Below, in pieces: positions 45,329 through 54,852 of a DNA stretch of 64,000 nucleotides (the first letter of the stretch is position 1; each line of letters opens with the position of its first letter). The DNA comes from Acinetobacter bouvetii DSM 14964 = CIP 107468 (lineage in GTDB: Bacteria > Pseudomonadota > Gammaproteobacteria > Pseudomonadales > Moraxellaceae): the NCBI RefSeq assembly GCF_000368865.1, contig NZ_KB849730.1:26594-90593 (forward strand), written 5' to 3'. Under the pieces are notes generated by a model. It did not search any database, had not been told where the DNA came from, and worked only from the letters and a program-made list of their open reading frames with translations. Both the position numbers and the translations under genes were made by a program.

Positions 45329-46102
45329 TTAACTATCCCTATACTCTAACCTAAACCCGCACGCCACCATCCGCTCTGCAAAAATCCGTTTCCCCGTTTC
45401 CCTGCCGCTTTCCAGCACCAGCTCGGGCAAACTTAATGAGCGTTGAATTGCCAAAATCCGCTCATGCAAAGGCTGCGGCTGATTATTGGTGCAAATATAT
45501 GATTTTTCTGCATGTTCCACGTGAAGCAGGTGCACTAAGAATCTCGCAAGATCATCAATGTGAATGCGGTTTGCCCAGTGAATATTTGGATAGCTCTTTG
45601 TCGTCTCAGCCAGCTTATGCATGCGTGCAGCAGATGTCCCATAAATTCCTGCCGGGCGGACAATCACGCACTGTGCAGGGAAAGCGGTTTGATACAGCTG
45701 CTCCATCTGCAAGAGCAGCCTGCCCTGCACATCCATAGGCATTGGCAGCGTTTCATCATCCACACGCTCACCCGCATTTTCGCCATACACCCGCGTAGAC
45801 GACACCACGATGATTTTTTGAATCGGATGCTTTTTTAAAGCCTGGGCAATGGGCTGAACGCTATCCACATAGGTCTGCTGATAAGCTTCTGCAGTCGATG
45901 CATTTGGCGACAGCAGCACATAGGCTGCATCTACAGGCGCCATGCCGCTTAAATCCAATTGATGCACATCCTGAATCAGATGATTGGCATGCGCATCAGT
46001 TTTCGGGCTTCGGCTGATTGTGGTAATTTGGTGGCCCTGCGCAAATAACAGTTTTGCCGCGCGCTGAGATGTTTTACCATAACCGATAAATAAAATATGC
46101 AT
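45329..46102 (-). CDS. SDR/NAD-dependent epimerase-type protein
   Basis: A 257-residue extended SDR-like protein. The Rossmann start is MHILFIGYGKTSQRAA, a short variant of GxGxxG, with later VVSSTRVYGENAG that resembles the catalytic S/Y-containing region of epimerases and IVRPAGIYG. It is similar in size and layout to YeeZ-type proteins. Its substrate is unknown. It is transcribed away from recG (50-nt intergenic gap). Confidence 0.8.
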   Translation of the reverse strand: MHILFIGYGKTSQRAAKLLFAQGHQITTISRSPKTDAHANHLIQDVHQLDLSGMAPVDAAYVLLSPNASTAEAYQQTYVDSVQPIAQALKKHPIQKIIVVSSTRVYGENAGERVDDETLPMPMDVQGRLLLQMEQLYQTAFPAQCVIVRPAGIYGTSAARMHKLAETTKSYPNIHWANRIHIDDLARFLVHLLHVEHAEKSYICTNNQPQPLHERILAIQRSLSLPELVLESGRETGKRIFAERMVACGFRLEYRDS

Positions 46103-46152
46103 TTAACACCTAATCACAGATCTATTTCTGTTTGAATATATGCTGAGGGAAA

Positions 46153-48198
46153 ATGGCTGCCGTTCATCAATTGCAAGGCGTAGGAAATGCTGCGGCCGCA
46201 TTGCTCGAAAAACTCCACATTTTTACCACCGATGACTTGCTGTTTCATTTGCCGCGCGACTATGAAGACCGCAGCACTATTATACCGATGAATCAGCTCA
46301 CGGCCGGACGCAGCTATTTACTCGAAGGCATGGTGAAAAGTGTGGACTTCCCGCCGGGAAAACGCAAATCCATGGCAGTCTTGCTGGATGATGATACGGG
46401 CAAAGTTACCTTACGTTTTTACCATATTTATAAAGGCATTACCGACCGCGCGAAAATGGGCGCCCGCCTGCGCATCTTTGGTGAAATCCGCGTTGGCGCG
46501 CGCGGGCTGGAAACCTACCATCCCGAACTGCAGCTGATTACAGAGCACACCCCGCTGCCGCAGACCCAGCTGACCGCCATTTACCCTGCCACCGATGGCC
46601 TGACCCAGCCCAAGCTGCGTGAATACATTAAGCAGGCTTTAGAAAATCACAGTGATCATCTGCCTGAACTGCTGCCGCAGAAATTTACCAATGGCTATGC
46701 GCTGAAACAAGCGCTGGATTATATTCACCATCCGCCGGTAAATGCCAATATGCTCCAGCTGACGCAAGGCTCGCACCCTGCTCAGCAGCGTTTGATTTTT
46801 GAAGAACTGGTGGCGCATCAAGTCAGCCTTTTGACCCGCCGCGCCTATGTGCAGCAGATTGAAGCGCCCTCGTTCAGCCCCAGTCAAACTTTTGCTAAAG
46901 CCCTGCTCAGCACGCTGCCTTTTGAAATGACCGGCGCTCAAAAGCGGGTATCCAAAGAAATTGTTAAAGATTTAAAACAAAACAAACCCATGCTGCGCCT
47001 AGTGCAGGGTGATGTCGGCGCGGGTAAAACCTTGGTGGCAGGTGTGGCTGCCTGCCATGCGCTGGAGGAAGGCTGGCAAGTGGCGCTGATGGCGCCCACT
47101 GAAATTTTGGCTGAGCAGCATTATTTAAATTTTAAAAAATGGTTTGAGCCTCTGGGCCTGACCGTGTCTTGGCTTTCAGGCAAGCAAAAAGGCAAAGCCC
47201 GCGCAGCAGCCGAACAGAGCATACAAGACGGCAGCGCCAATTTAGTGGTCGGGACTCATGCGCTGTTTCAAGACAATGTCGCCTTTGCCAAACTTGGCCT
47301 GGTGATTATTGATGAACAGCACCGCTTTGGGGTCGATCAGCGTTTGGCGCTGCGCAATAAAGGCCTGAACGGCATGACGCCGCATCAGCTGGTGATGACC
47401 GCAACGCCTATTCCGCGCACATTGGCCATGTCGGCCTATGGCGATTTGGATACCTCGGTGATTGATGAACTGCCGCCCGGCCGCACCCCGATTCAAACTG
47501 TAACCATCCCGCTGGACCGCCGTGAAGAGGTACTGCAGCGCATTGCCACCAACTGCGCCGAAGGCAAACAGGCCTATTGGGTCTGCACCTTGGTGGAACA
47601 GTCCGAAACCTTAGATGCGCAAGCTGCTGAAGCCACCTTTGCCGAAATTAAAGAGCGTTTTCCTGAACTGAATATCGGACTGGTGCACGGCAAAATGAAA
47701 GCCGATGAAAAACAGGCCGTGATGCAGCAGTTTAAAAACAATGAACTTCAATTGCTGATTGCCACTACCGTCATTGAGGTGGGTGTAGATGTGCCGAATG
47801 CCTCGATTATGGTGATTGAAAATGCGGAACGCTTGGGCCTTTCTCAATTGCACCAATTGCGCGGACGGGTGGGACGCGGCGCCAAAGCCAGCTTCTGCGC
47901 CCTGCTGTATAAAAATCCGCTGTCGCAAAATGGGCAGGAACGGCTGCGCATCATGCGTGAAACCAATGACGGCTTTATGATTGCGGAAAAAGATTTGGAA
48001 CTGCGCGGGCCGGGTGAACTCTTAGGCACCAAGCAAACCGGCGATATGGGCTTCCGGGTTGCCAAATTAGAACGTGATGACCACCTGCTGAATCAGGCGC
48101 ATTATGTGGCGCAGCAGATTTTAAAGGATGATCCGAAAAATGCAGAGGCTCTGCTGAAACGCTGGCTGCCGGAAGCGCCGAGATATGCCTATGTTTAA
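46153..48198 (+). CDS. recG: ATP-dependent DNA helicase RecG
   Basis: A 681-residue superfamily 2 helicase that remodels stalled forks, Holliday junctions and R-loops. An N-terminal wedge/OB domain is followed by motif I GDVGAGKT, motif II DEQH, motif III TATPIPRT, the helicase C domain with LVHGKMKADEK and ATTVIEVGVDVPNA, and a RecG-type C terminus (LRGPGELLGTKQTG). The start ATG follows a TGAGGG-type site. It is transcribed with comF downstream at a 131-nt gap. Confidence 0.96.
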   Translation: MAAVHQLQGVGNAAAALLEKLHIFTTDDLLFHLPRDYEDRSTIIPMNQLTAGRSYLLEGMVKSVDFPPGKRKSMAVLLDDDTGKVTLRFYHIYKGITDRAKMGARLRIFGEIRVGARGLETYHPELQLITEHTPLPQTQLTAIYPATDGLTQPKLREYIKQALENHSDHLPELLPQKFTNGYALKQALDYIHHPPVNANMLQLTQGSHPAQQRLIFEELVAHQVSLLTRRAYVQQIEAPSFSPSQTFAKALLSTLPFEMTGAQKRVSKEIVKDLKQNKPMLRLVQGDVGAGKTLVAGVAACHALEEGWQVALMAPTEILAEQHYLNFKKWFEPLGLTVSWLSGKQKGKARAAAEQSIQDGSANLVVGTHALFQDNVAFAKLGLVIIDEQHRFGVDQRLALRNKGLNGMTPHQLVMTATPIPRTLAMSAYGDLDTSVIDELPPGRTPIQTVTIPLDRREEVLQRIATNCAEGKQAYWVCTLVEQSETLDAQAAEATFAEIKERFPELNIGLVHGKMKADEKQAVMQQFKNNELQLLIATTVIEVGVDVPNASIMVIENAERLGLSQLHQLRGRVGRGAKASFCALLYKNPLSQNGQERLRIMRETNDGFMIAEKDLELRGPGELLGTKQTGDMGFRVAKLERDDHLLNQAHYVAQQILKDDPKNAEALLKRWLPEAPRYAYV

Positions 48199-48329
48199 GC
48201 AGTGCAACAGCAGAAAAATCTTTTTAAATCTGAAATGAGCCGCCGGCATCATCAGCGGCAAGTGTTAATGATGCGGCATAAATAACCACAAAAGCAATTC
48301 AACAAAAAAACAAAAAGAACGAGAAAAAG

Positions 48330-48959
48330 ATGCTAAAAATAATCAACAGCGTCATGCGCCACGGCTTAAAGCAAATGTTGCCTTGCGTGCTCTGCGGCAT
48401 CGATGCACAGCACAAACATACATTATGCAAAGACTGCTGGAACAGCCTGCCTTGGCTGAAAGAACCCGTTTTGCGTCAGGAAATGCAGGTTTTTAGCGCC
48501 TGCCATTATGCCTATCCTTTAGACCGCATCATTCAGCAATTTAAATATCAGCAGCATCTGCATTATCAAACGGCGCTGGCAGGTTTATTGCGCGAATTAA
48601 AGCTCCCTAAAATTCAAGCCATCGTGCCGATGCCGATCTCTTTGGAAAAATTGACTGAACGCGGCTATAACCAATCCCTGCTGCTGGCCAAAGGATTGTC
48701 TGCGCATTTGAATGTCCCCATTTGGCAGCCGGTTCAGCGCTTGCAGCAGCATTCGCAGAAAGGCCTCAGCCGCTTAGAGCGCTTGCAGGATATTCAGCAG
48801 CAGTTTGTAATGAATGAAAAACCAAGAGTGCGTTACCGAAAAGTCTTGATTGTAGATGATGTGGTGACCACCGGCAGCTCCATTCACGCCCTAAAACAGT
48901 GTTTAGAGCAGCTGAACTGCCGGCAGATATCCGCGGTATGCTTAGCTGCCGCTCAATAG
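48330..48959 (+). CDS. comF: ComF family phosphoribosyltransferase-like protein
   Basis: A 209-residue protein of the ComF/GntX type linked to natural transformation, which Acinetobacter perform well. An N-terminal zinc-finger-like part has two Cys pairs (CVLC and CKDC), and the C-terminal PRTase fold carries VDDVVTTGSS, the PRPP-binding loop. ComF helps single-stranded DNA uptake or processing, perhaps with PriA. Whether the PRTase site is active is not known for the family. Confidence 0.9.
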   Translation: MLKIINSVMRHGLKQMLPCVLCGIDAQHKHTLCKDCWNSLPWLKEPVLRQEMQVFSACHYAYPLDRIIQQFKYQQHLHYQTALAGLLRELKLPKIQAIVPMPISLEKLTERGYNQSLLLAKGLSAHLNVPIWQPVQRLQQHSQKGLSRLERLQDIQQQFVMNEKPRVRYRKVLIVDDVVTTGSSIHALKQCLEQLNCRQISAVCLAAAQ

Positions 48960-48981
48960 CGGCAGCACAGAAAAAGGACTG

Positions 48982-49383
48982 TTAAGCTGATGCCACCAGA
49001 TACTGCTTAACCCATGGCATCACAATTTCTGAGGTTAATGGCGCTAGCGCTGTTTCTGCATCATTCAAATCCACCCATTTCATTTCTGCAATTTCCGCCT
49101 GAACTTCCGGGTTTCGGTCTAAAGTGACATGGTAAACATAGCTGACCAGCAGATGATCTGGCTCATTGGCTGCCGGCGTCTCAAAACGGCCTAAATAATG
49201 CTGAATTTGCGCCGTGCAGCCAATTTCCTCTTCAATTTCCCGAATAATGGTGCGTTCAGGCAATTCATTCGGCTCCAGCTTGCCGCCCACCTGCATAAAG
49301 CATGACGTATTTTTCTTGCGCACCAAGAGCAATTGATGCTGATCATTCAGGACAATGCCTGCCGCGACAGTAATGACTTTCAT
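48982..49383 (-). CDS. Nudix hydrolase
   Basis: A 133-residue pyrophosphohydrolase. The Nudix box is seen as GGKLEPNELPERTIIREIEEEIG, with the REIEEEIG ending that holds the metal-binding Glu cluster. The ATG at 49383 overlaps the LOG gene stop as ATGA, so it is translationally coupled to it. A longer in-frame start exists but would overlap the LOG gene. Substrate unknown. Confidence 0.9.
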   Translation of the reverse strand: MKVITVAAGIVLNDQHQLLLVRKKNTSCFMQVGGKLEPNELPERTIIREIEEEIGCTAQIQHYLGRFETPAANEPDHLLVSYVYHVTLDRNPEVQAEIAEMKWVDLNDAETALAPLTSEIVMPWVKQYLVASA

Positions 49384-49976
49384 GCACGTTTCACTAAATT
49401 TTGCTGATCGGCCATGCCCCATTTAGGCTGCGGCGGCACATACGCTTTAAACTGCTGCAGAATTTCTTCAATGCCGTCCGATGCAATCAGGCTGCTGCTG
49501 AAACGCTGATGGGTAAAGCCTTTATCTACAGTAGTTTGAATGAATTTCAGCAAATCATCATAAAAGCCATCAACATTTAAAAATGCGCACGGTTTTTGAT
49601 GAATCCCCAGCTGCGCCCAAGTCCACTGTTCAAAAATTTCTTCCAGTGTTCCAGCACCGCCCGGTATCGCAATAAAGCCGTCAGCCAGTTCTGACATTTG
49701 CGTCTTGCGTTCATGCATATTTTCAACAATATGCAGTTCTGTGAGATCCGGATGCGCCAATTCACGGTCAACCAGCTGCTTTGGAATCACGCCGATCACC
49801 TTGCCGCCCGCCTGCAAGGCGCTGTCCGCCACCATGCCCATCAATCCCGAACGGCCGCCGCCATACACCAGCGTAATTTGATGCTGAGCCAGTGTTTGTC
49901 CAACCAATTGCGCCATCTTTAAATAAATCGGGTCTGTTCCTAATGCAGAACCGCAAAAAATTGCTATAGATTTCAT
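49380..49976 (-). CDS. LOG family protein (TIGR00730-type Rossmann fold)
   Basis: A 198-residue protein of the LONELY GUY/lysine decarboxylase-like family. The nucleotide-binding GGGRSGLMG and the hallmark PGGAGTLEE motif are present. Family members hydrolyse nucleoside 5'-monophosphates to base plus ribose 5-phosphate (cytokinin-activating or pyrimidine/purine 5'-nucleosidase). It is coupled to a Nudix gene, which suggests nucleotide housekeeping. Confidence 0.92.
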   Translation of the reverse strand: MKSIAIFCGSALGTDPIYLKMAQLVGQTLAQHQITLVYGGGRSGLMGMVADSALQAGGKVIGVIPKQLVDRELAHPDLTELHIVENMHERKTQMSELADGFIAIPGGAGTLEEIFEQWTWAQLGIHQKPCAFLNVDGFYDDLLKFIQTTVDKGFTHQRFSSSLIASDGIEEILQQFKAYVPPQPKWGMADQQNLVKRA

Positions 49977-50130
49977 TCAGTATCACCGTGTTATCAATCT
50001 GTCATGCCGCTAAAATAAACTTCATGGAGTTTTTTTAATAAAATAACCATTCGAACAGTGTATTTCTTCAAATCCTTGTCTAAAATACACGCATTCATTT
50101 ACACGCACTGCGCAAGGGAGAAAAGACGGC

Positions 50131-51144
50131 ATGCTTGAAGCCTTTTACGCCACAGAGCGCGGTAGCTTGGAAGACGCCACCATTAATGGCGACTTTGATT
50201 TACATCCTGATTTAGTCTGGCTCGACCTCATTGCCCCCTCTCAAGAAGAACAGCAATGGATTTTAGATGCCTACGGTCAAAATATGCCGACCCTGAAATC
50301 GCTGGAAGATATTTCATCTTCTGCACGATTCTACCGTGATGATGACGGTATTTTGCATATCAGTACGTATTTTTTAACGAAAAATAAAAATTTTCAAGTT
50401 GACGGTGAAGCGGAAGAAAATTCCAACATTTTAGCGACAGTGCAAACAGTTGCATTCATTTTGCATAAAGAGCGCTTATTCACCCTGCGCGGTGAAAAGC
50501 TGGTAGCTTTCCGCGCTTTTCGCGCGCGCGCGCGCCGCAATGACTATGAAATTGATTACAAAGATCCGACCTGGATTTTACTGGGCCTGCTGGAAGCCAA
50601 GCTGGATGAGCTTGCGGATATCTTGGAAGATATCCACAAGGACTTGGAAAAGTATTCCACAGAAGTGCTGAATAACCGCCACCGTGAAATGATTTTAGAT
50701 CTGGATGACATGATCACGCGCTTAGCGCAGCTGGAAGATATGCTCGGGAAAGCCCAGCTCTGCCTGATTGACTTGCGCCGCGTGCTGACCTTTCTGTCGC
50801 GTCCGCGCGCCTTGGGCAGCCATATTTACGATGCGGATATTCGGGAACTCAGTGAAGATGTGCGCTCACTGGTTGAACATGACGCTTTCTTGTTCCAAAA
50901 AGTGCGCTTCCTGCTGGACACCACCTCTGGATTCATTAACACTGAGCAGAATGATACGATCCGCCGCTTCTCCATCCTGCCAAGCATGCTGGCGCCGCCC
51001 ATGCTGATTGCCAGCATCTACGGCATGAACACCGATGTGCTGCCGTTTGCGCACGGCGCAACCAGCTTTATTGTGGTCAGCTTGATTCTGATCGCATTCT
51101 TGGTCGGCCCGATGATTTACTTCCGCTGGAAAAAATGGATTTGA
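50131..51144 (+). CDS. corA: Magnesium/cobalt transport protein CorA
   Basis: A 337-residue homopentameric Mg2+/Co2+ channel. A large cytosolic domain is followed by two C-terminal helices; the GMN selectivity motif (YGMNTD) is at residues 298-300. The end WKKWI is a basic cytosolic anchor. AAGGGAG precedes the ATG with the right gap. No Mg-sensing riboswitch was recognised in the upstream 155 nt. Confidence 0.95.
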   Translation: MLEAFYATERGSLEDATINGDFDLHPDLVWLDLIAPSQEEQQWILDAYGQNMPTLKSLEDISSSARFYRDDDGILHISTYFLTKNKNFQVDGEAEENSNILATVQTVAFILHKERLFTLRGEKLVAFRAFRARARRNDYEIDYKDPTWILLGLLEAKLDELADILEDIHKDLEKYSTEVLNNRHREMILDLDDMITRLAQLEDMLGKAQLCLIDLRRVLTFLSRPRALGSHIYDADIRELSEDVRSLVEHDAFLFQKVRFLLDTTSGFINTEQNDTIRRFSILPSMLAPPMLIASIYGMNTDVLPFAHGATSFIVVSLILIAFLVGPMIYFRWKKWI

Positions 51145-51159
51145 TAAAATCCCTCCCAG

Positions 51160-51180
51160 CCTCCCTTTGATAAAGGGAGG
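51160..51180. repeat. Short intergenic palindrome (CCTCCCTTT type)
   Basis: CCTCCCTTT and AAAGGGAGG are separated by GAT. Very similar palindromes occur at 61961-62005, so this looks like a dispersed intergenic repeat. It lies between corA and its terminator. Confidence 0.75.
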
Positions 51181-51194
51181 AGTTTACCCCAATA

Positions 51195-51222
51195 AAAAAG
51201 CGCCCGAAGGCGCTTTCTTTTA
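51195..51222. terminator. Bidirectional terminator between corA and mlaB
   Basis: AAAGCGCC and GGCGCTTT enclose CGAA, with T-rich sequence on the plus strand and six T on the minus strand. It ends both corA and the mla operon. Confidence 0.88.
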
Positions 51223-51237
51223 CAAACATCGATTATA

Positions 51238-51525
51238 TTAAATCAGCTGCAAGTCATGTTCTAAGTGGCATGCCTGAATGATTTTCATCATTTTTGCAGG
51301 TACAGCCTTAAACTGCAGCCCTTGCGCATCCGGTGTCTGGCGCAGCCAGCGCACCAATACCGCCAAAGCCAGCGTACTGCCCTGTTCCAGCTGTGATAGA
51401 TTCACCACAACAGGAAACTGGGATTGCGCTTGAATCACGTTCAGGCCCTTCTGGTAATATTGCTCGGCATTGCTGTAGTCAATTTTTCCAGAAACCTGCA
51501 TTTCCTGCTGATCAAACTTAATCAT
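51238..51525 (-). CDS. mlaB: Phospholipid transport STAS protein MlaB
   Basis: A 95-residue STAS-domain protein that binds MlaF and supports the MlaFEDB ABC complex. The N terminus MIKFDQQEMQVSGKIDYSNA and LSQLEQGSTLALAVLVRWLR, with the conserved Ser/Thr region, fit the fold. It is the last gene of the mla operon, 12 nt after mlaC. Confidence 0.88.
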   Translation of the reverse strand: MIKFDQQEMQVSGKIDYSNAEQYYQKGLNVIQAQSQFPVVVNLSQLEQGSTLALAVLVRWLRQTPDAQGLQFKAVPAKMMKIIQACHLEHDLQLI

Positions 51526-51537
51526 ATAAGGCCTGTC

Positions 51538-52173
51538 TTATTTTTTCTTATCAACCGCGGCTTCCGCATCTGGCTTGAAGTTGGCAATGGCTTTATCCAA
51601 GTTGCCTCCATTGCGCTTTACGGTTGCTGCAAACTGGTTGCGGAATTGCAAGCCAAGGTCAATGCCTGACACATTGATATTGCGGATTTTCCATTGCGAA
51701 CCTTTATCCGCCAATTGGAAAGATACAGGAATTTTTTCGCCGTTGTTGTTGAAATCAAGGGTCACCACCGGATTCTTGCTGCCATTGTCTTTGTATGGAC
51801 GCATGCTGTAAGTCTGGTTGGTAAATTTCGCAAACGCGCTGCCGTAATTCTCAATCAGCGTCTCGCGGAAGTTCTTTTCAAACTGAGCGCGCTGGGCAGC
51901 TGAACTGTATTGGTTCGTTGCATACGTCCCCATCACAATCCGGGTAAATGCTTGTGAATCAATATAAGGGTCAAGATTTTGACGGATAATCGCTTTGACC
52001 GCTGCAGGGTTGTTTTGCAGTTTGCTGTGATCTGCTTTTAAGCGTGAAATTAAGCCATCTGCGACTTTTTTAACAAATGCAGGCGGGGCTTCAGACGGCG
52101 CAGCAAAAGCAGTTCCCGCAATCACGGTTGAAAGAATGCTTGCTGTAAGCGTCTGTTTAAATAAAGTATTCAC
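51538..52173 (-). CDS. mlaC: Periplasmic phospholipid shuttle MlaC
   Basis: A 211-residue exported protein that carries phospholipids between the outer-membrane MlaA complex and MlaFEDB. A signal peptide (cut after GTAFA) is followed by the MlaC fold, with YIDSQAFTRIVMGTYATNQY and PVSFQLADKGSQWKIRNINVSGIDLG. It lies between mlaD and mlaB in the standard order. Confidence 0.95.
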   Translation of the reverse strand: MNTLFKQTLTASILSTVIAGTAFAAPSEAPPAFVKKVADGLISRLKADHSKLQNNPAAVKAIIRQNLDPYIDSQAFTRIVMGTYATNQYSSAAQRAQFEKNFRETLIENYGSAFAKFTNQTYSMRPYKDNGSKNPVVTLDFNNNGEKIPVSFQLADKGSQWKIRNINVSGIDLGLQFRNQFAATVKRNGGNLDKAIANFKPDAEAAVDKKK

Positions 52174-52191
52174 GCAATATCTCCTTAGTAA

Positions 52192-52875
52192 TTATTCAAC
52201 AAATGCAGGTTCTGCATCTGCTGGCTCTGCAGATGCTTTATCCAATGATGCTGGCGCACTGCCTGTGTTTTCTGACGATTTGCCGGCGCCGCCAGTCACA
52301 AATTTAGTCACTAAATCTTCAATTTCCATCGTACCTTGGGTATTGGCAATGCGGTCACCGCGTTTCAGGTAATTCAAGCCGCCGCCCGGTATGATTTTCA
52401 AATACTTTTCACCCAATAAGCCATTGGTTGCAACCATAATATAAGCATCTTCATCAATATTCGTGATGGATTTCATGTTATCAATCAGCTGCTTTTCCAT
52501 TGCTTTTTGTTGCGCGGCATCTGCTGCTGCATAGTCGCTGCTGTAGCGCAATTCTTCCAAGGCCTCTTTCTGCACATGCTTCAGCTGTTCCGGATTAAAC
52601 GTCGTCAGACTGCCGTCTAATGTGATATGCACCGTTGCCAAACGGGTCACAGGATCCAAGGTTATGGCATCGACCTGGCCGATTTTCACACCGCTCATCG
52701 CAACTTTTGCGCGCGGCTTGATGCCATTGACGTTTTCAAAGACCGCGGTCATTTCATAAGGGTCTTTCGTGGTATTGCCCACTAGACCGCTGACGCGCAT
52801 CGCTAAGAAAAACAATGCAATTCCAAATAAGATAACAAATACACCGACGGCCAGTTCACTTGCACGTGATTTCAT
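52192..52875 (-). CDS. mlaD: MCE-domain subunit MlaD
   Basis: A 227-residue inner-membrane protein with one N-terminal helix and a periplasmic MCE domain that forms a hexameric ring above MlaE. VGVFVILFGIALFFLAMRVSG is the membrane anchor and ALEELRYSSDYAAADAAQQK lies in an insertion after the MCE core. MlaE and MlaD share a TAATG junction, implying coupled translation. The C-terminal tail is Ala/Glu-rich. Confidence 0.95.
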   Translation of the reverse strand: MKSRASELAVGVFVILFGIALFFLAMRVSGLVGNTTKDPYEMTAVFENVNGIKPRAKVAMSGVKIGQVDAITLDPVTRLATVHITLDGSLTTFNPEQLKHVQKEALEELRYSSDYAAADAAQQKAMEKQLIDNMKSITNIDEDAYIMVATNGLLGEKYLKIIPGGGLNYLKRGDRIANTQGTMEIEDLVTKFVTGGAGKSSENTGSAPASLDKASAEPADAEPAFVE

Positions 52876-53654
52876 TAAACACCTCCAAACATGACCGCAG
52901 TCAGCACAAAATCAAAACCTAAAACACACAGCGACGAGTACACCACGGTACGGGTCGTCGACGTTGCAATTCCCTCGGATGTCGGCTCACAGGCATAGCC
53001 CTGATACACGGCAATTCCAGTACAAATAAATGCAAACACAAAACTTTTAATAATTGTGCCGTTAAAAATATCTTTATAGAACTGTACGGCATTTTCCATG
53101 CCGCTCCAGTAAGAGCCTTCATCGGCGCCCAAAAAGTCCACCCCAACCATTTTCCCGCCCATAATGCCGACGGCGGCAAAGATCACTGAGAGCATCGGCA
53201 GGCTGAAAATACCCGCCCATAAGCGCGGCGAAATCACCCGCTTTAAAGGATCCACCCCGATCATTTCCATGCTGGACAGCTGTTCAGTGGCTTTCATCAA
53301 GCCAATTTCCGCGGTCAAAGCAGAACCGGCGCGGCCGGCGAAAAGCAGCGCAGCCACTACTGGCGCAAGCTCCCGCAGCAATGTTAGAGAAACCGCAGCG
53401 CCCAGCATCGCTTCACTGCCAAAAGTGACTAAAATGCTGTACATCTGCAAGCCCAGCACCGCGCCGATAAATAAGCCTGAGACCACAATAATCAGCAGCG
53501 ACATCACGCCAACACGGTACATCTGGTAAATAAACAGCTGCACGCCAAGCCAGGTCGGCAAAGAAAATAAAACCTGCAGCAGCATCAGCGTAGCTGTGCC
53601 TATGCCGCGGACGCGCTCAATGACGCGCCTGCCTAATGAGGCAATTGCATTCAT
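52875..53654 (-). CDS. mlaE: ABC permease MlaE
   Basis: A 259-residue polytopic permease of the MlaFEDB complex, which moves phospholipids across the inner membrane. The family motif [27 protein letters not shown] and the C-terminal [20 protein letters not shown] are clear. It shares TAATG junctions with both mlaF and mlaD. Confidence 0.96.
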   Translation of the reverse strand: MNAIASLGRRVIERVRGIGTATLMLLQVLFSLPTWLGVQLFIYQMYRVGVMSLLIIVVSGLFIGAVLGLQMYSILVTFGSEAMLGAAVSLTLLRELAPVVAALLFAGRAGSALTAEIGLMKATEQLSSMEMIGVDPLKRVISPRLWAGIFSLPMLSVIFAAVGIMGGKMVGVDFLGADEGSYWSGMENAVQFYKDIFNGTIIKSFVFAFICTGIAVYQGYACEPTSEGIATSTTRTVVYSSLCVLGFDFVLTAVMFGGV

Positions 53655-54469
53655 TAATGCACCTCATGATTTAAATAAGGTTGATGACTGAACTGATAAT
53701 CCACAGGGCCTTCGATTGAACCCGTCAAAAACTGCTTCACAAAAGGCGATGCATGCTTCTTCAGCTGTTCTGGCGTACCTTCGCCCTGCACTATGCCTTC
53801 TGCGACCACATAAATATAGTCGGCAATTGACAGGGTCTCCGCAACATCATGCGACACAATAATCGTGGTTAAATCCAAAGCATCCCGCAGCGAACGGATT
53901 AGACGGGTCAGCACGCCCATGACAATCGGGTCCTGCCCGGCAAAAGGCTCATCATACATGATCAGTTCCGGGTCCAGCGCAATCGCGCGCGCCAAAGCCA
54001 CGCGGCGGTTCATGCCGCCCGACAGTTCAGAAGGCATAAATTGTTCCGTACCGCGCAACCCGACGGATTCAAGTTTCAGCGCCACCATTTCGGCAATTAA
54101 GTGCTCTGGCAGCTGAGTATGCGCGCGGATCGGAAACGCGACATTTTCATAGACAGACATATCGGTAAACAGCGCGCCGCTTTGAAACAGCATGCCCATT
54201 CTGGCGCGTGCGGCAAAAAGTTCCTGGCGGGTCATTAATCCAATGTTCTTGCCATCCAGCAGCACTTCACCCTGATCAGGCGTCAACTGTCCGCCAATCA
54301 ATCGCAATAGCGTGGTCTTACCCGTACCGGAAGGTCCCATAATCGCCGTAATTTGTCCGCGGCGTATGTTTAAACTCACATTGTCATAAATAACACGCTC
54401 GCCCCGCTTGAAGCTCAAATTTTTCACTTCAATCAGTGATTGAGCTTGCTGAGGTGTTTGATTATTCAT
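53654..54469 (-). CDS. mlaF: ABC ATPase MlaF
   Basis: A 271-residue ATPase subunit. Walker [10 protein letters not shown], the signature LSGGM, Walker B LIMYDEPF and the His switch VSHDVAET are visible. It is the first gene of mlaFEDCB. The C-terminal extension after the ABC fold resembles the segment that crosses to the partner MlaF in E. coli. Confidence 0.96.
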   Translation of the reverse strand: MNNQTPQQAQSLIEVKNLSFKRGERVIYDNVSLNIRRGQITAIMGPSGTGKTTLLRLIGGQLTPDQGEVLLDGKNIGLMTRQELFAARARMGMLFQSGALFTDMSVYENVAFPIRAHTQLPEHLIAEMVALKLESVGLRGTEQFMPSELSGGMNRRVALARAIALDPELIMYDEPFAGQDPIVMGVLTRLIRSLRDALDLTTIIVSHDVAETLSIADYIYVVAEGIVQGEGTPEQLKKHASPFVKQFLTGSIEGPVDYQFSHQPYLNHEVH

Positions 54470-54618
54470 AGCTGAGCGTTTTCCTGCATTTTTTCAGCAT
54501 GCATACTATAAAGGATTAGAGTTTAAAATGTTACCATTCGATGTAATCAGTTTTACTGGAATAGCGCAGTATTGTATTTGTTCTTTAAGCTCTATTTTTT
54601 ATTGCACTTCAGTTTTGA

Positions 54619-54735
54619 TCAATTGAAACGGTTATAAATGTAGTAAAGAATATTAGATAAGAGCAATGCCAGCCCGATGTAAGGCAGAATAACGATCAAT
54701 GCCGTTTTTTTCAACTCAACAGATTTGCTATTCAT
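54619..54735 (-). CDS. Possible small membrane protein, 38 residues
   Basis: A 38-codon frame starting MNSKSVELKKTALIVILPYI and ending YYIYNRFN. It has a basic N terminus and one or two short hydrophobic stretches, as in small inner-membrane peptides. The ribosome binding site is weak, so I am not certain it is translated. It lies in the 383-nt gap between mlaF and the helicase gene, on the minus strand. No function can be given. Confidence 0.5.
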   Translation of the reverse strand: MNSKSVELKKTALIVILPYIGLALLLSNILYYIYNRFN

Positions 54736-54796
54736 AATCATCAAAAAATATTGAAAATATGACTCAGTATACATTTCATTAAATAAAATGTGCAAT

Positions 54797-54828
54797 AAAA
54801 AAAAGCCAGTGGAAACACTGGCTTTTTT
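54797..54828 (-). terminator. Terminator of the DEAD-box helicase gene
   Basis: AAAAGCCAGTG and CACTGGCTTTT enclose a GAAA loop; the minus strand then reads eight T. It is 27 nt past the helicase stop. Confidence 0.93.
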
Positions 54829-54852
54829 TCAATTTAGGACTAAACCCGAGAT

